NCBI GenBank assembly: GCA_025450315.1
Contig: JANWHQ010000145.1
Span: 1-43,303 of the forward strand
Origin: Caulobacteraceae bacterium
GTDB lineage: Bacteria > Pseudomonadota > Alphaproteobacteria > Caulobacterales > Caulobacteraceae
Reading direction: 5' to 3'
DNA length: 43,303 nt
A program made the position numbers and the translations under genes. Positions 35,258 to 43,013 of the stretch are shown here, piece by piece (position 1 is the first letter of the stretch; every line of letters starts with the position of its first letter). The notes under the pieces are model-generated. The model was given only the letters and a program-made list of their open reading frames with translations, made no database searches and was not told the DNA's origin.

Positions 35258-36486
35258 AGGCCGAGCGCTTCGGCCAGGGCGCCTGTGACGCGCTCCACAT
35301 CCTGGTTGCGCATGGTCGGGAACAGCGGCAGCGCGAGCACCTGGGAATAGAAGGCCTCGGCGCCCTCCAGCCGCATCCGCCCGTGGCGCTGGGCGAAGTA
35401 GGGCTGGCGATAGACCGGGATGTAATGGACCTGCGTGCCGATCCGCCGCTCGACCAACCGCCGCATCACCGTCGCGCGGTCCGTCCCCAGGCGCTCGAAA
35501 TCGATCAGCACCTGATGCAGGTGGGGCGAGATCCTCTGCCCGGGCGCGCCGGCCTGGGCCGGCCGGACCCAGGGCCCGAGCGGCTCCAGCGCCAAGTCGT
35601 AAAGCAGAGACAGCTCGCGCCGGCGGCGGACGAATCGCTCGAGCTTGGCCAGCTGGCTCATCCCCAGCGCGCCCGACAGCTCGCTCATCCGGTAATTGAA
35701 GCCGAGCTCGACCTGTTCGTAGGACCAGGGATTCAGCTGACCGGCGCCGTCCAGCGACAGCTCGGGATCGGTGATTCGGTCCGGATCCTTGGTCACGGCA
35801 TGGTTGGCGAGGGCCCGCATGCGCTGGGCGCGAGCCGGGTCGGGCGAGGTCACCATGCCCCCCTCCCCGGCCGCGATGGTCTTCACCGGATGCAGCGAGA
35901 AGGCGGCGGCGTCGGCGTGGGCGCAGGCCCCGACGGGGCGGCCCGCGGCGTCCCGACCGCCCAGGGCGTGGCAGGCGTCCTCGACGATCGACAGGCCGGC
36001 CCCGCGCGCGACCTCGGCGATTTCGTCCATGGCGCAGATCCGTCCGCCCAGATGGACCGGCACGACGCACCGGGCCTTCCCGCCCGCTCGCGCCAGCGCC
36101 TCGCCGAGCGTCTCGGCGGTGATCAGACCCGAAGCCGGGTCGACGTCGGAGAACACCACCTCGGCGCCGCAGAACCGGGCCGCGGTGGCGCTGGCCAGGA
36201 AGGTGATGGCCGGAACGACGCAGATGTCGCCAGGCTGCAGGTCGAGGGCCGCGAACGCCAGGTGCAGGGCGGCGGTGCCGCTGGAGCAGGCCGCCGCGGC
36301 GGCCGATTCGGTGGCGGCGGCGAAGGCGCTCTCGAACTGTCCGACCCTCGGGCCGTGCGCCAGGAATTCCGAGCGCAGCGCCGCCACCACCGCGGCCACA
36401 TCGGCTTCGTCGATGAAATGCCGGCCGTAGGGCAGCGGGGTCTCTTCGACCTCGACGGGTTCCGGACTCTCGAGGGGCTGGGCCAC
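35254..36486 (-). CDS. pseC: Pseudaminic-acid pathway aminotransferase (PseC)
   Basis: A PLP-dependent DegT/DnrJ/EryC1 transaminase making UDP-4-amino-4,6-dideoxy-N-acetyl-beta-L-altrosamine, the second step to pseudaminic acid. The product is 410 aa from the GTG at 36486; longer frames run into the flagellin gene upstream. PLP Lys202 is in SLHPVKTIAAGEGG, Asp170 in VEDACHALGG, and the phosphate loop in CSSGTAALHLAF. NYRMSELSGALGMSQL and VHYIPVYRQPYF are typical of PseC. The first 20 residues are an unusual extension. It lies 22 bp after the flagellin stop and may be cotranscribed with it. PseB, PseH, PseG and PseF are not in the window. Confidence 0.9.
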   Translation of the reverse strand: MAQPLESPEPVEVEETPLPYGRHFIDEADVAAVVAALRSEFLAHGPRVGQFESAFAAATESAAAAACSSGTAALHLAFAALDLQPGDICVVPAITFLASATAARFCGAEVVFSDVDPASGLITAETLGEALARAGGKARCVVPVHLGGRICAMDEIAEVARGAGLSIVEDACHALGGRDAAGRPVGACAHADAAAFSLHPVKTIAAGEGGMVTSPDPARAQRMRALANHAVTKDPDRITDPELSLDGAGQLNPWSYEQVELGFNYRMSELSGALGMSQLAKLERFVRRRRELSLLYDLALEPLGPWVRPAQAGAPGQRISPHLHQVLIDFERLGTDRATVMRRLVERRIGTQVHYIPVYRQPYFAQRHGRMRLEGAEAFYSQVLALPLFPTMRNQDVERVTGALAEALGL

Positions 36487-36508
36487 CGTGGCGGGCCGAG
36501 CTCGGCGC

Positions 36509-37339
36509 TTACTTGAACAGCGACAGCACGATCTGCGGCGCGGAATTCGCGATCGACAGCGCCTCGACACCCAGTTGCTGTTGCGCCTGCAAGGCCTGCA
36601 GCTGGGCGCTTTCCTTGGCCATGTCGGCGTCCACGAGGTTGCCGATGCCCTGGTTCAGCACGTCCGACAGCTTGGTCACGAAGGCGGTGTGGTTCTGGAT
36701 CTCGGTGGCCTGGGCGCCGATGTTGCCGAGGGCCGAATTCACGTTGTTGATCGAGGCGTTGATCTCGTTCAGCACCGTCCCGGCCGCGGTCAGCGCGAAG
36801 ATCGACGCCGTCGCCGAGATGGTGATGATCGAGCTGCCCAGCGACATGTTCTGCGACGACAGGGTGATGAAGCTGGACGCATTGGCGTTGGCCAGGAAGC
36901 TGATGTTCCCCGTCAGCGAGCCGTTCAGGATGTTGGCGCCGTCGAACGAGGCGTTGTTCACCACGTCCGAGATCTGCCGCAGCAGCGACTGGAAGTCGGT
37001 GTTGTAGGCCTGGCGCGAGGAGGTATCGAGCGAGGGGTCCTGGGCGGCGACCACCTTCTGCTTCACCTGGTTCAGCAGGTCCGAGATCTCCGCGCCCGCC
37101 GACTGGGCCACGTCCGCGATCGAGGACGCCCGGTTGAGGCTCGACTGGACGGCGGTGAGCGCGCCCACGTCGGCGCGCTGGCCCTGGGCGATCGACCAGA
37201 CCGAGGCGTTGTCCTTGGCCGTGTTGATCAGAAGACCCGTGGAGACCACGTTCTGCGCGCCCTGCAGATCGTTGGAGGTCTTGTTCAGGTTCTGCAGCGC
37301 GATGATCGCGGATGCGTTCGTCTGCACGCTGATTGTCAT
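36509..37339 (-). CDS. Flagellin
   Basis: A 276-aa short flagellin of the Caulobacter type, lacking D2/D3 domains. The conserved ends are MTISVQTNASAIIALQNLNKT at the N-terminus and LGVEALSIANSAPQIVLSLFK at the C-terminus, which pack as D0/D1 helices. The central region (about 140-180) is rich in Ser, Thr, Asn and Ile and carries likely O-glycosylation sites. It differs clearly from the neighbouring flagellin, so the two are distinct paralogues. Upstream there are TTAACC half-sites but no sigma-54 element that I can see, so its control may differ from the other flagellin. It is followed by pseC. Confidence 0.95.
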   Translation of the reverse strand: MTISVQTNASAIIALQNLNKTSNDLQGAQNVVSTGLLINTAKDNASVWSIAQGQRADVGALTAVQSSLNRASSIADVAQSAGAEISDLLNQVKQKVVAAQDPSLDTSSRQAYNTDFQSLLRQISDVVNNASFDGANILNGSLTGNISFLANANASSFITLSSQNMSLGSSIITISATASIFALTAAGTVLNEINASINNVNSALGNIGAQATEIQNHTAFVTKLSDVLNQGIGNLVDADMAKESAQLQALQAQQQLGVEALSIANSAPQIVLSLFK

Positions 37340-37361
37340 CGTCCCGCCCCGCTTCTCGCGT

Positions 37362-37369
37362 ATGGTTAA
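37362..37369 (-). promoter_or_regulatory. CtrA-like half-site TTAACCAT upstream of flagellin 1
   Basis: On the minus strand TTAACCAT occurs 22 bp upstream of the flagellin start, with a second TTAACC at 37404-37409. TTAA-N7-TTAA and the half-site TTAACCAT are the motifs bound by the cell-cycle regulator CtrA in Caulobacter. The full spaced site is not perfect, so this is suggestive only. Confidence 0.35.
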
Positions 37370-37482
37370 CGCTGGGGACGCTGGCAGTTTTTGGTAAGCA
37401 GAAGGTTAATCGCCAAACGGCGTTCGCGGCTGCGCCTGGCGGCGAGCCGTTGAATCACGGGCCGCCGGACGGCGGCGGATGG

Positions 37483-37776
37483 TCAGGCCTTGCCGTCGAA
37501 GACGGCGCCGGCCGCGTAATTCGACTTTTCCCGCAGGCGTAGAACCTCCTCGCGGGACAGTCGGCTGACAACCTTGCCGGTGCGGCGGTCCACGATGATG
37601 TAGACGAAGCCTCCGGCCACCTCCTCGGACTCTTCGATGATCAGGCGCAGGTCCGGCTGGTCGGTGGCCTCTTGCGAGTCGACCGGCCTTGCTGGCTTGA
37701 CCTCCGGCGCCAGCGGGTTGGGCGCGAGCCCAAGCACCGGAGCGGGCGCCCCTTTCGGTAAAACGACCTTGCCCAT
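37483..37776 (-). CDS. FlaG-like flagellar protein
   Basis: A 97-aa protein between two flagellin genes. A Pro/Ala-rich N-terminus precedes GGFVYIIVDRRTGKVVSRLSREEVLRL, which matches the FlaG-family pattern F-x-x-D-x-x-T-G-x-V-I-R-x-I-P-x-E-E. FlaG proteins influence flagellar filament length in other bacteria, but the mechanism is unclear. It lies 78 bp after the second flagellin stop and is likely cotranscribed with it. The assignment rests on one short motif and on location. Confidence 0.75.
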   Translation of the reverse strand: MGKVVLPKGAPAPVLGLAPNPLAPEVKPARPVDSQEATDQPDLRLIIEESEEVAGGFVYIIVDRRTGKVVSRLSREEVLRLREKSNYAAGAVFDGKA

Positions 37777-37854
37777 CGGATCTGTCGCCGGCGCCTGGCC
37801 GGCGCTCCGCTATCGGTGGCGGAGGCGGGCCCCGAAGGACCCGCCTCACATCCG

Positions 37855-38691
37855 TTACCGGAACAGGCTGAGCAGGATCGACGTCGAGGAGTTCGCGATC
37901 GAGAGCGCCTGGACGCCCAGCTGCTGCTTGGTCTGCAGAGCCTGGAGCGTGGCGCTTTCCTTGGCGAGGTCCGCGTCGACGAGGTTCGAGATGCCGCTGT
38001 TCAGGCTGTCCTGCAGCGAGCTCACGAAGGTCATGTGCGTGTTGAGCGCGTTCGACCCGGTGCCCAGCTTGGCCAGGGCCGCCGAGACGTTGTCGAGCGC
38101 GGTCTGCAGGTTCGTGACCATGCTGCTGGCCGCCGTGGCGGTGCCGACGCTGGAGGTCGAGCTGACATTGGTGGTCAGCGCGGTGCCGCCCAGGGACAGA
38201 TCCTCGGCCGCGACGGTGATCTTGGAGGTGCCGTCGGCGTTGGCCAGGGCGGTGATGGTGTTGCCGCTGGCCTTGATCATGTTGGTGCCGTTGAAGTCGG
38301 CATTGCTCACGATCGTGGTGATCTGGTCGCGCAGCGACTTGAACTGGTCGTTGATCGCGCTGCGGTCGGTGGTGGTCAGGCCGGTGTCGGACGCGGACAG
38401 GGCCAGGGCCTTCATCTGCGAGAGCAGGTCGGAGACCGAGCCGCCGGCCGAAATCGCCACGTCCAGGGCCGACTGGCCGCGGGACAGGGAGTTCTTGACC
38501 GAATCCAGCGAGAGCACCTGGGCGCGCTGGTTCTGGGCGATGGCCCAGGTCGAGCCGTCGTCCTTGGCGCTGGCGACCTTCAAGCCCGTGTTGATCTGGT
38601 TCTGGGCTTTCTGGAGCTGGGTTTGGGTGGTGTTGAGGTTCTCGAGGGCGACCATCGCCCCGACGTTGGTATTGACGCTGTTCAGCGACAT
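37855..38691 (-). CDS. Flagellin, sigma-54 controlled
   Basis: A 278-aa short flagellin from the ATG at 38691 (MSLNSVNTNVGAMVAL), with AAAGGA at about 8 nt. The D0/D1 ends are SVNTNVGAMVALENLNTTQ and LGVQALSIANSSTSILLSLFR. The central segment (about 140-190) is Ser/Thr-rich (TTNVSSTSSVGTATAASS), the likely O-glycosylation region. It resembles the FljK class of Caulobacter. A sigma-54 promoter, an IHF site and three inverted repeats lie upstream. FlaG-like and flagellin 1 genes follow on the same strand. Confidence 0.95.
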   Translation of the reverse strand: MSLNSVNTNVGAMVALENLNTTQTQLQKAQNQINTGLKVASAKDDGSTWAIAQNQRAQVLSLDSVKNSLSRGQSALDVAISAGGSVSDLLSQMKALALSASDTGLTTTDRSAINDQFKSLRDQITTIVSNADFNGTNMIKASGNTITALANADGTSKITVAAEDLSLGGTALTTNVSSTSSVGTATAASSMVTNLQTALDNVSAALAKLGTGSNALNTHMTFVSSLQDSLNSGISNLVDADLAKESATLQALQTKQQLGVQALSIANSSTSILLSLFR

Positions 38692-38758
38692 GACTTGGTC
38701 CTTTTGGCTGTCCGGCGTCGTTTTGACGGCCGGGGGCTTTTTGCCCGCCCTGGACCAA

Positions 38759-38773
38759 GCAATCGGCGGGCCA
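38759..38773 (-). promoter_or_regulatory. Sigma-54 (-24/-12) promoter of flagellin 2
   Basis: On the minus strand TGGCCCG-CCGA-TTGC matches the -24/-12 consensus TGGCACG-N4-TTGC with one difference (A to C). GG and GC are separated by exactly 10 nt. The predicted transcript would start near 38747, giving a leader of about 56 nt. Sigma-54 flagellin promoters are known in Caulobacter. Confidence 0.8.
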
Positions 38774-38797
38774 AACCACAACCTCGAATTTCCGCCG

Positions 38798-38810
38798 TAA
38801 CTATCTGATA
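38798..38810 (-). promoter_or_regulatory. IHF-binding consensus upstream of flagellin 2
   Basis: TATCAGATAGTTA on the minus strand fits WATCARNNNNTTR exactly, inside the only strongly A/T-rich patch (38796-38824) of this area. It lies between the sigma-54 promoter and the inverted repeats, where IHF bends DNA to bring the activator to polymerase in flagellar sigma-54 systems. Confidence 0.65.
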
Positions 38811-38847
38811 TAATTCAAATTAATGCCCTGTTAGGAAAGCCGGCGCG

Positions 38848-38862
38848 CGGCAATTGCTGCCG
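38848..38862. promoter_or_regulatory. Inverted repeat CGGCA-N5-TGCCG, copy 1 (candidate enhancer)
   Basis: CGGCAATTGCTGCCG is a perfect 5+5 inverted repeat centred about 82 bp upstream of the sigma-54 -24 element, the distance expected for an NtrC-type enhancer such as the FlbD (ftr) sites of Caulobacter. Confidence 0.6.
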
Positions 38863-38878
38863 AGCCGATGGGCCAGCC

Positions 38879-38893
38879 CGGCAGTTCTTGCCT
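38879..38893. promoter_or_regulatory. Inverted repeat CGGCA-N5-TGCC, copy 2 (candidate enhancer)
   Basis: CGGCAGTTCTTGCCT has the same architecture with one terminal mismatch. Its centre is 31 bp from copy 1, close to three helical turns, so both would face the same side of the DNA. Confidence 0.55.
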
Positions 38894-38964
38894 AGCCGGA
38901 CCGGCCGGTTTCGATTTCAGGACCCCAGCGGGCGCGTTCTGCCCGAGGCCCGCCCCGGCGCGCC

Positions 38965-38979
38965 CGGCAGGAATTGCCG
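38965..38979. promoter_or_regulatory. Inverted repeat CGGCA-N5-TGCCG, copy 3
   Basis: CGGCAGGAATTGCCG is a third perfect copy, 86 bp beyond copy 2 and directly after the stop codon of the neighbouring gene. It may be a distal enhancer. Confidence 0.5.
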
Positions 38980-38980
38980 A

Positions 38981-39907
38981 TCACTCGGCGGCCAGCGGCG
39001 GCGGCGCGGCGGCGATGGCCTGCTGGGTCCTCACCAGGTCGATGGCCCTCAGGTGCCCCCTGGCCTCGTCAGCAGTCCATTCCAGGCCGGTCATGCGTTC
39101 GACGATCCGCTCCAGCTCGTCCAGGGCGCCGTGTCGCACCGCCAGCCGGCAGAGCTTGATGAAATAGGCCTGGCCGCTCAGCACCGGGTGATAGATCCAG
39201 TCTTCGCGGCCGGTGGCCTCCAGCTCCCGCTCCGACACCGGGAACCAGAAGGAGAAGCCGGCCTCGTCGTAGACCTGGCCGAAATCGTTCAGGTCGTGCA
39301 TCGCCAGGCCGCTGCGGGCCATGCTCGAGGCGACGAAGGCTTCGTCGTTGGGCCAGGCGGCTGGGTCCAGGCCGCCGGCGGCGTGCAGGGCCGAGAGCCG
39401 CCGCCGCTCCAGATGAAGGTGGTCGATGGCCCTGGCCGACAGGCGAACGACGGCGAACAGGCAGCGCCAGACCGGCTGGCCGTGGACCGCCATGGCCGCG
39501 CCCCAGTCCCAGTCCGCTTCGGCGGGCCGCAGCCGGCCGGCCAGGAAGTCCGCCGCCTCGGGGTCCGGGAACCGGGTCAGGATGTCGCAGGGACGATCGG
39601 ACTTCAGCCGGACGTCCGGCTCGATCATCCAGAAGGCGTCGTACTGGGGCAGGGCCTTGCGGGCGGCGTAGAGGCCGTAGTCGCCGCAGCGCCACAGCAG
39701 GTTGGGCGCCTCGCCATAGAGGCCGAGACCGGCGACCGTCTCGGCGGTGAGCGAAACCTTGGGCAGCCCCGCGAAGTCCAGCGCGGCGCGGGTCTCGTCG
39801 GCCAAGGCGTAGACATCGAGGATTCCGGGCGCCGCCAGCCGCTCGGCGAAGGCCAGCAGGCGTTCGTCGACGTAGTGCGTGCGAATCAGCACCGCGATGC
39901 GACTCAT
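38981..39907 (-). CDS. Putative glycosyltransferase-like protein of unknown function
   Basis: A 308-aa soluble protein. The N-terminus (MSRIAVLIRTHYVDERLLAFAERL) resembles the first Rossmann-like strand of GT-A nucleotide-sugar transferases. YDAFWMIEPDVRL (Asp98, Arg100) looks like a DxD-type or related acceptor site after a W/Y-rich strand. The C-terminal half is helical with WPNDEAFVASSMARSG and GFSFWFPVSE. I cannot place it in a numbered GT family. It lies between flagellin 2 and the flmG-like gene, divergent from the latter with 101 bp between, so a role in flagellin or glycan modification is plausible but unproven. The last codons are Ala/Pro-rich. Confidence 0.7.
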   Translation of the reverse strand: MSRIAVLIRTHYVDERLLAFAERLAAPGILDVYALADETRAALDFAGLPKVSLTAETVAGLGLYGEAPNLLWRCGDYGLYAARKALPQYDAFWMIEPDVRLKSDRPCDILTRFPDPEAADFLAGRLRPAEADWDWGAAMAVHGQPVWRCLFAVVRLSARAIDHLHLERRRLSALHAAGGLDPAAWPNDEAFVASSMARSGLAMHDLNDFGQVYDEAGFSFWFPVSERELEATGREDWIYHPVLSGQAYFIKLCRLAVRHGALDELERIVERMTGLEWTADEARGHLRAIDLVRTQQAIAAAPPPLAAE

Positions 39908-39949
39908 GACGCGATGATAGGCGCGCGGACCGGGCGCGTCCGGGTTCTG

Positions 39950-39955
39950 TTAACC
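39950..39955 (+). promoter_or_regulatory. TTAACC half-site upstream of the flmG-like gene
   Basis: GTTAACCAAATC occurs in the 101-bp divergent promoter region, about 55 bp before the flmG-like start. It resembles a CtrA half-site; Caulobacter flmG is reported to be cell-cycle regulated. A single half-site is weak evidence. Confidence 0.3.
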
Positions 39956-40008
39956 AAATCGGAACAAGCGTCTCAGGGTCCCGCAGTCTTCGTCCAGGAC
40001 CTGCTTTC

Positions 40009-42288
40009 ATGCCGCCTCCCGCCCTCCCCCTCCAGGCTCACGAGCCCGAACCCGCCGCCGACGTCGAGGCGATGCTCCAGGAGGCGTTGGCGCGCCACGG
40101 ACGGGGCGACATCGACGGCGCATGCCTGCTTTACGACGCGGCGCTGCAGACCCGGCCCGAGCATCCCCTGGCCCTGCACAACCTGGGCGTCCTGCGCGCC
40201 GCGCAGGGACGCAGGATGGAGGCCATCGAGCTGATCCGCCGCGCCGCCCAGGCCGATCCCGGCTCGGCGCCGGCGCACGCCAACCTGGGCGCCCTGCTGC
40301 TGGCCGAGGGACTGGCCGAGGAGGCCGAGCCCTGTTTCTTCCGCGCCGTCCTGGCCGATCCCACCAGCTGCGCCGCCGCCTGCGGCCTGGCCGACGTGCA
40401 GGCCGCCCAGGGCCGCCATGACGAGGCCGAGAAGAGCTATCGCCGCGCGCTGGAGCTCGACGGCAAATACACCCCCGCCATGACCGGGCTGGGCATCGCG
40501 CTGATGCGCCTGAACCGGGTGCAGGAGGCGGGCGACCTGTTCTGCCAGGCGCTGGTGCTGCAGCCGTCCGCCGCCCCGGCCCACTACAACGTGGCCAACG
40601 CCCTGAAGGCCTCGGGCCGGCTGGAAGAGGCGGCGATCTTCTATCGCGAGGCGCTGCAGCTCGATCCGTCCTTCGCCGACGCCTGGACCAACCTCGGCAA
40701 CCTGATGCGGGCGCTCGAGGACGAGGCGCAGGCGCTGGCCTGCCACAAGGTCGCGCGCGACCTCCGGCCCGCCGATCCGCGCGCCCACCTGAACCTCGGC
40801 CAGATCTACAAGGACCGCGGCGAGGTGGAGCTGGCGCGGGCCGAGCTGAACGCCGCCTCGATGCTTGACCCCTCCGACGTCTCGGCGCGGCTGGCGCTGT
40901 GCATGGCCGAGCTGCCGATGACCTATACTGGTCCGGACGAGATCGTCTCGGCCCGGGCGCGCTATGCCGAACGGCTGGAAGCGCTGATCGCCGACTACGA
41001 GCGCACGCCCCGGCCCGAAGCCTTCGCCGCGGCGATCGGATCGAGCCAGCCGTTCTACCTGGCCTACCAGGGGCGCAACGACCGCGAGCTGCAGGCGCGC
41101 TACGGCGCCTTCGTCTGCAAGGTGATGGCCGACCATCGGCCGCTGCAGCAGGCCCTGCCGCTGCCGCAGCCCGGAGAGCGGATCAAGGTCGGCGTCGTCA
41201 GTGGCTTCTTCCGCGCCCACTCCAACTGGAAGATCCCGATCCGCGGCTGGCTCAAGGGCCTGGACCGCAGCCGCTTCGAGGTCGTGGGCTACTACACCGG
41301 CGCGGTGAAGGACGCCTGCACCGACGAGGCCGAGGGGCTCTGCGACCGGTTCGTCAGCGGCATGCGCGCGGCGGACGCCTGGCGCGACCAGATCCTGGCC
41401 GACGGCCCGCATGTGCTGATCTACCCCGAGGTCGGCATGGACCCGATGTCGGCGCGGCTGGCGGCCCAGCGGCTGGCGGCCGTGCAGTGCGCCTCCTGGG
41501 GCCACCCGGACACCACGGGCCTGCCGACCATGGACGCCTATCTGTCGAGCGAGCTGATGGAGCCGGAGGGGGCCCAGGACCACTACTGCGAACCGCTCGT
41601 GCGCCTGCCCGGGCTGGGCGTGCTTCTGGAGGAGCCGCGGGACGAAGCCGAAGAGGTCAGCCGCGCCGATCTGGGCCTCAAGGACGACGCCCTGGTGTTC
41701 TGGTGCGCCCAGTCGCTGCCCAAGTACCTGCCCGAGCACGACGACCTCTATGTGCGCATCGCCGAGGCCCTGCCGCGCGCCCAGTTCGTGTTCATCGGCC
41801 TGGAGCACGCCAGCGAGGCGCAGACGCGCTTCCTGAGCCGGATGCAGGCCGCCTTCGCCCGCCGCGGGCTCGACTTCGCCGATCACGGCGTGATGCTGCC
41901 GCGCTTGACCAAGGCCCGGTTCCTGGGCGCGCTGCGCCAGGCCGACGTGCTGTTGGACAGCCCCGGATGGTCGGGTTGCAACTCCACCCTCGAAAGCCTC
42001 GGCGCGGGGCTGCCGATCGTGACCATGGAGGCGCAGCTCATGCGCGGTCGCCACACCGCCGCGATCCTGAAGCTCCTGGGGCTGGAGCGGCTGATCGCCC
42101 GCGACGGCGACGGCTTCGTGGCCACCGCGCTCGGCCTCGGCGCCGACGCGGGCCTGCGCCGGCGCATCGGCGACCAGATCGCCCAGCGCAAGGCCCGGCT
42201 CTATGGCGACGGAGCGCCGATCCGGGCCCTGGAACAGATGCTGATCGGGGCGCTCGAGGAACGGCGGGCGGGCAGGGAGCGCCATTGA
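40009..42288 (+). CDS. flmG: TPR-GT41 flagellin glycosyltransferase, FlmG-like
   Basis: A 759-aa protein with an N-terminal TPR solenoid (about residues 20-300, eight or so 34-residue repeats such as AEKSYRRALELDGKYTPAM and AIFYREALQLDPSFADAW) and a C-terminal SPINDLY/OGT-like GT-B domain (about 385-750). The latter begins IKVGVVSGFFRAHSNWKI and contains VQCASWGHPDTTGLPTMD, FWCAQSLPKYLPEHDDLY, and the nucleotide-binding DVLLDSPGWSGCNSTLESLGAGLPIV. The architecture matches FlmG of Caulobacter, whose TPR part binds flagellins and whose GT part transfers pseudaminic acid. The adjacent pse and flagellin genes fit this. A donor other than CMP-pseudaminic acid cannot be excluded. No strong ribosome-binding site is seen before the ATG. 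Confidence 0.88.
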   Translation: MPPPALPLQAHEPEPAADVEAMLQEALARHGRGDIDGACLLYDAALQTRPEHPLALHNLGVLRAAQGRRMEAIELIRRAAQADPGSAPAHANLGALLLAEGLAEEAEPCFFRAVLADPTSCAAACGLADVQAAQGRHDEAEKSYRRALELDGKYTPAMTGLGIALMRLNRVQEAGDLFCQALVLQPSAAPAHYNVANALKASGRLEEAAIFYREALQLDPSFADAWTNLGNLMRALEDEAQALACHKVARDLRPADPRAHLNLGQIYKDRGEVELARAELNAASMLDPSDVSARLALCMAELPMTYTGPDEIVSARARYAERLEALIADYERTPRPEAFAAAIGSSQPFYLAYQGRNDRELQARYGAFVCKVMADHRPLQQALPLPQPGERIKVGVVSGFFRAHSNWKIPIRGWLKGLDRSRFEVVGYYTGAVKDACTDEAEGLCDRFVSGMRAADAWRDQILADGPHVLIYPEVGMDPMSARLAAQRLAAVQCASWGHPDTTGLPTMDAYLSSELMEPEGAQDHYCEPLVRLPGLGVLLEEPRDEAEEVSRADLGLKDDALVFWCAQSLPKYLPEHDDLYVRIAEALPRAQFVFIGLEHASEAQTRFLSRMQAAFARRGLDFADHGVMLPRLTKARFLGALRQADVLLDSPGWSGCNSTLESLGAGLPIVTMEAQLMRGRHTAAILKLLGLERLIARDGDGFVATALGLGADAGLRRRIGDQIAQRKARLYGDGAPIRALEQMLIGALEERRAGRERH

Positions 42289-42352
42289 CAAGCTGTCCGG
42301 CGCCTGGAATGTCCGGCGCCCGAAAGGCCCCACCCGCGATCCTTGAGCTCCG

Positions 42353-42694
42353 ATGACCTACATCGTCACCGACCCCTGCATAAAATGTAAGTTCATGGAC
42401 TGCGTGGAGGTGTGTCCGGTCGACTGCTTCTACGAGGGCGAGAACTTCCTCGTCATCCATCCGGACGAGTGCATCGACTGCGGCGTCTGCGAACCGGAAT
42501 GCCCGGTCGACGCGATCAAGCCGGACGTCGAGGACGACCCGGACGGCAAGTGGCTGCGCGTCAACACCGAGTACGCCAAGACCTGGCCGAACATCACGGT
42601 GAAGGGCGAGCCTCCCGCGGACGCCGAGGCGTTCGAGCGCGAGACCGGCAAGTTCGAGAAGTACTTCAGCGACAAGCCCGGCAAGGGCTCCTGA
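42353..42694 (+). CDS. fdxA: 7Fe ferredoxin FdxA ([3Fe-4S][4Fe-4S])
   Basis: A 113-aa ferredoxin of the Azotobacter FdI type. By alignment with that protein, Cys9, Cys17 and Cys50 ligate the [3Fe-4S] cluster and Cys21, Cys40, Cys43 and Cys46 the [4Fe-4S] cluster; Cys12 and Cys25 are extra. The motifs are [14 protein letters not shown] and [12 protein letters not shown]. The C-terminal tail (about 60-113) is the usual extension. It starts 64 bp after flmG and is followed by the CarD-family gene, an order that I associate with alphaproteobacteria. It carries electrons at low potential in an unidentified reaction. Confidence 0.95.
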   Translation: MTYIVTDPCIKCKFMDCVEVCPVDCFYEGENFLVIHPDECIDCGVCEPECPVDAIKPDVEDDPDGKWLRVNTEYAKTWPNITVKGEPPADAEAFERETGKFEKYFSDKPGKGS

Positions 42695-43013
42695 GGCCGG
42701 CGCCCGGGCCTGACACAATCGGAGCCTTTGGGCGGCGCAGCTGAACGGCTGCGTGCGCTCCCGGCGCGCAACCCTTTCAAGGCGCTGGGTTTTGTGGTAT
42801 GACAATTCCGCGCAGGCGAGGTCATCCCCGGCCGCTGCGTATTGTCGAAGGAAATTGCCGCTGATCCGGCGCGCCTACCAAAGGCGGAAGGTGTCCTAGA
42901 GACCACTTCACCGACGGCCATCATCCCGAGCCCCTGTGCGGCCGGGTTGCTGTCGCCTGCGGCCCTGATCGCGGCCCCACCGCTGAAAGCGGGGGAGACT
43001 GAGAGGATTATCG
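42695..43013 (+). other. Intergenic region of 319 bp upstream of the CarD-family gene
   Basis: I see no credible gene; the 63-codon frame at 42842-43033 overlaps the CarD start and looks like a shadow. A less GC-rich stretch (TTTTGTGGTATGACAATTCC, 42790-42809) could hold a promoter, giving a long leader of about 190 nt. GAGAGGA (43001-43007) is the ribosome-binding site of the CarD gene. No clear terminator for fdxA was found. Confidence 0.5.

Noticed and set aside
36509-37482. Sigma-54 promoter upstream of flagellin 1
   Set aside because: TTGGCGATTAACCTTCTGC looks similar, but the GG-GC spacing is 13 nt instead of 10, so it does not fit.
37461-37482. GC hairpin after the FlaG-like gene as a terminator
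   Set aside because: CCGCCG/CGGCGG leaves only a 2-nt loop unless the stem is shortened, and no T tract follows.
38692-38760. Inverted repeat CTTGGTCC/GGACCAAG around the flagellin 2 leader as an mRNA hairpin hiding the ribosome-binding site
   Set aside because: If the sigma-54 start is right, the upstream arm lies at about -12 to -5 and is not transcribed.
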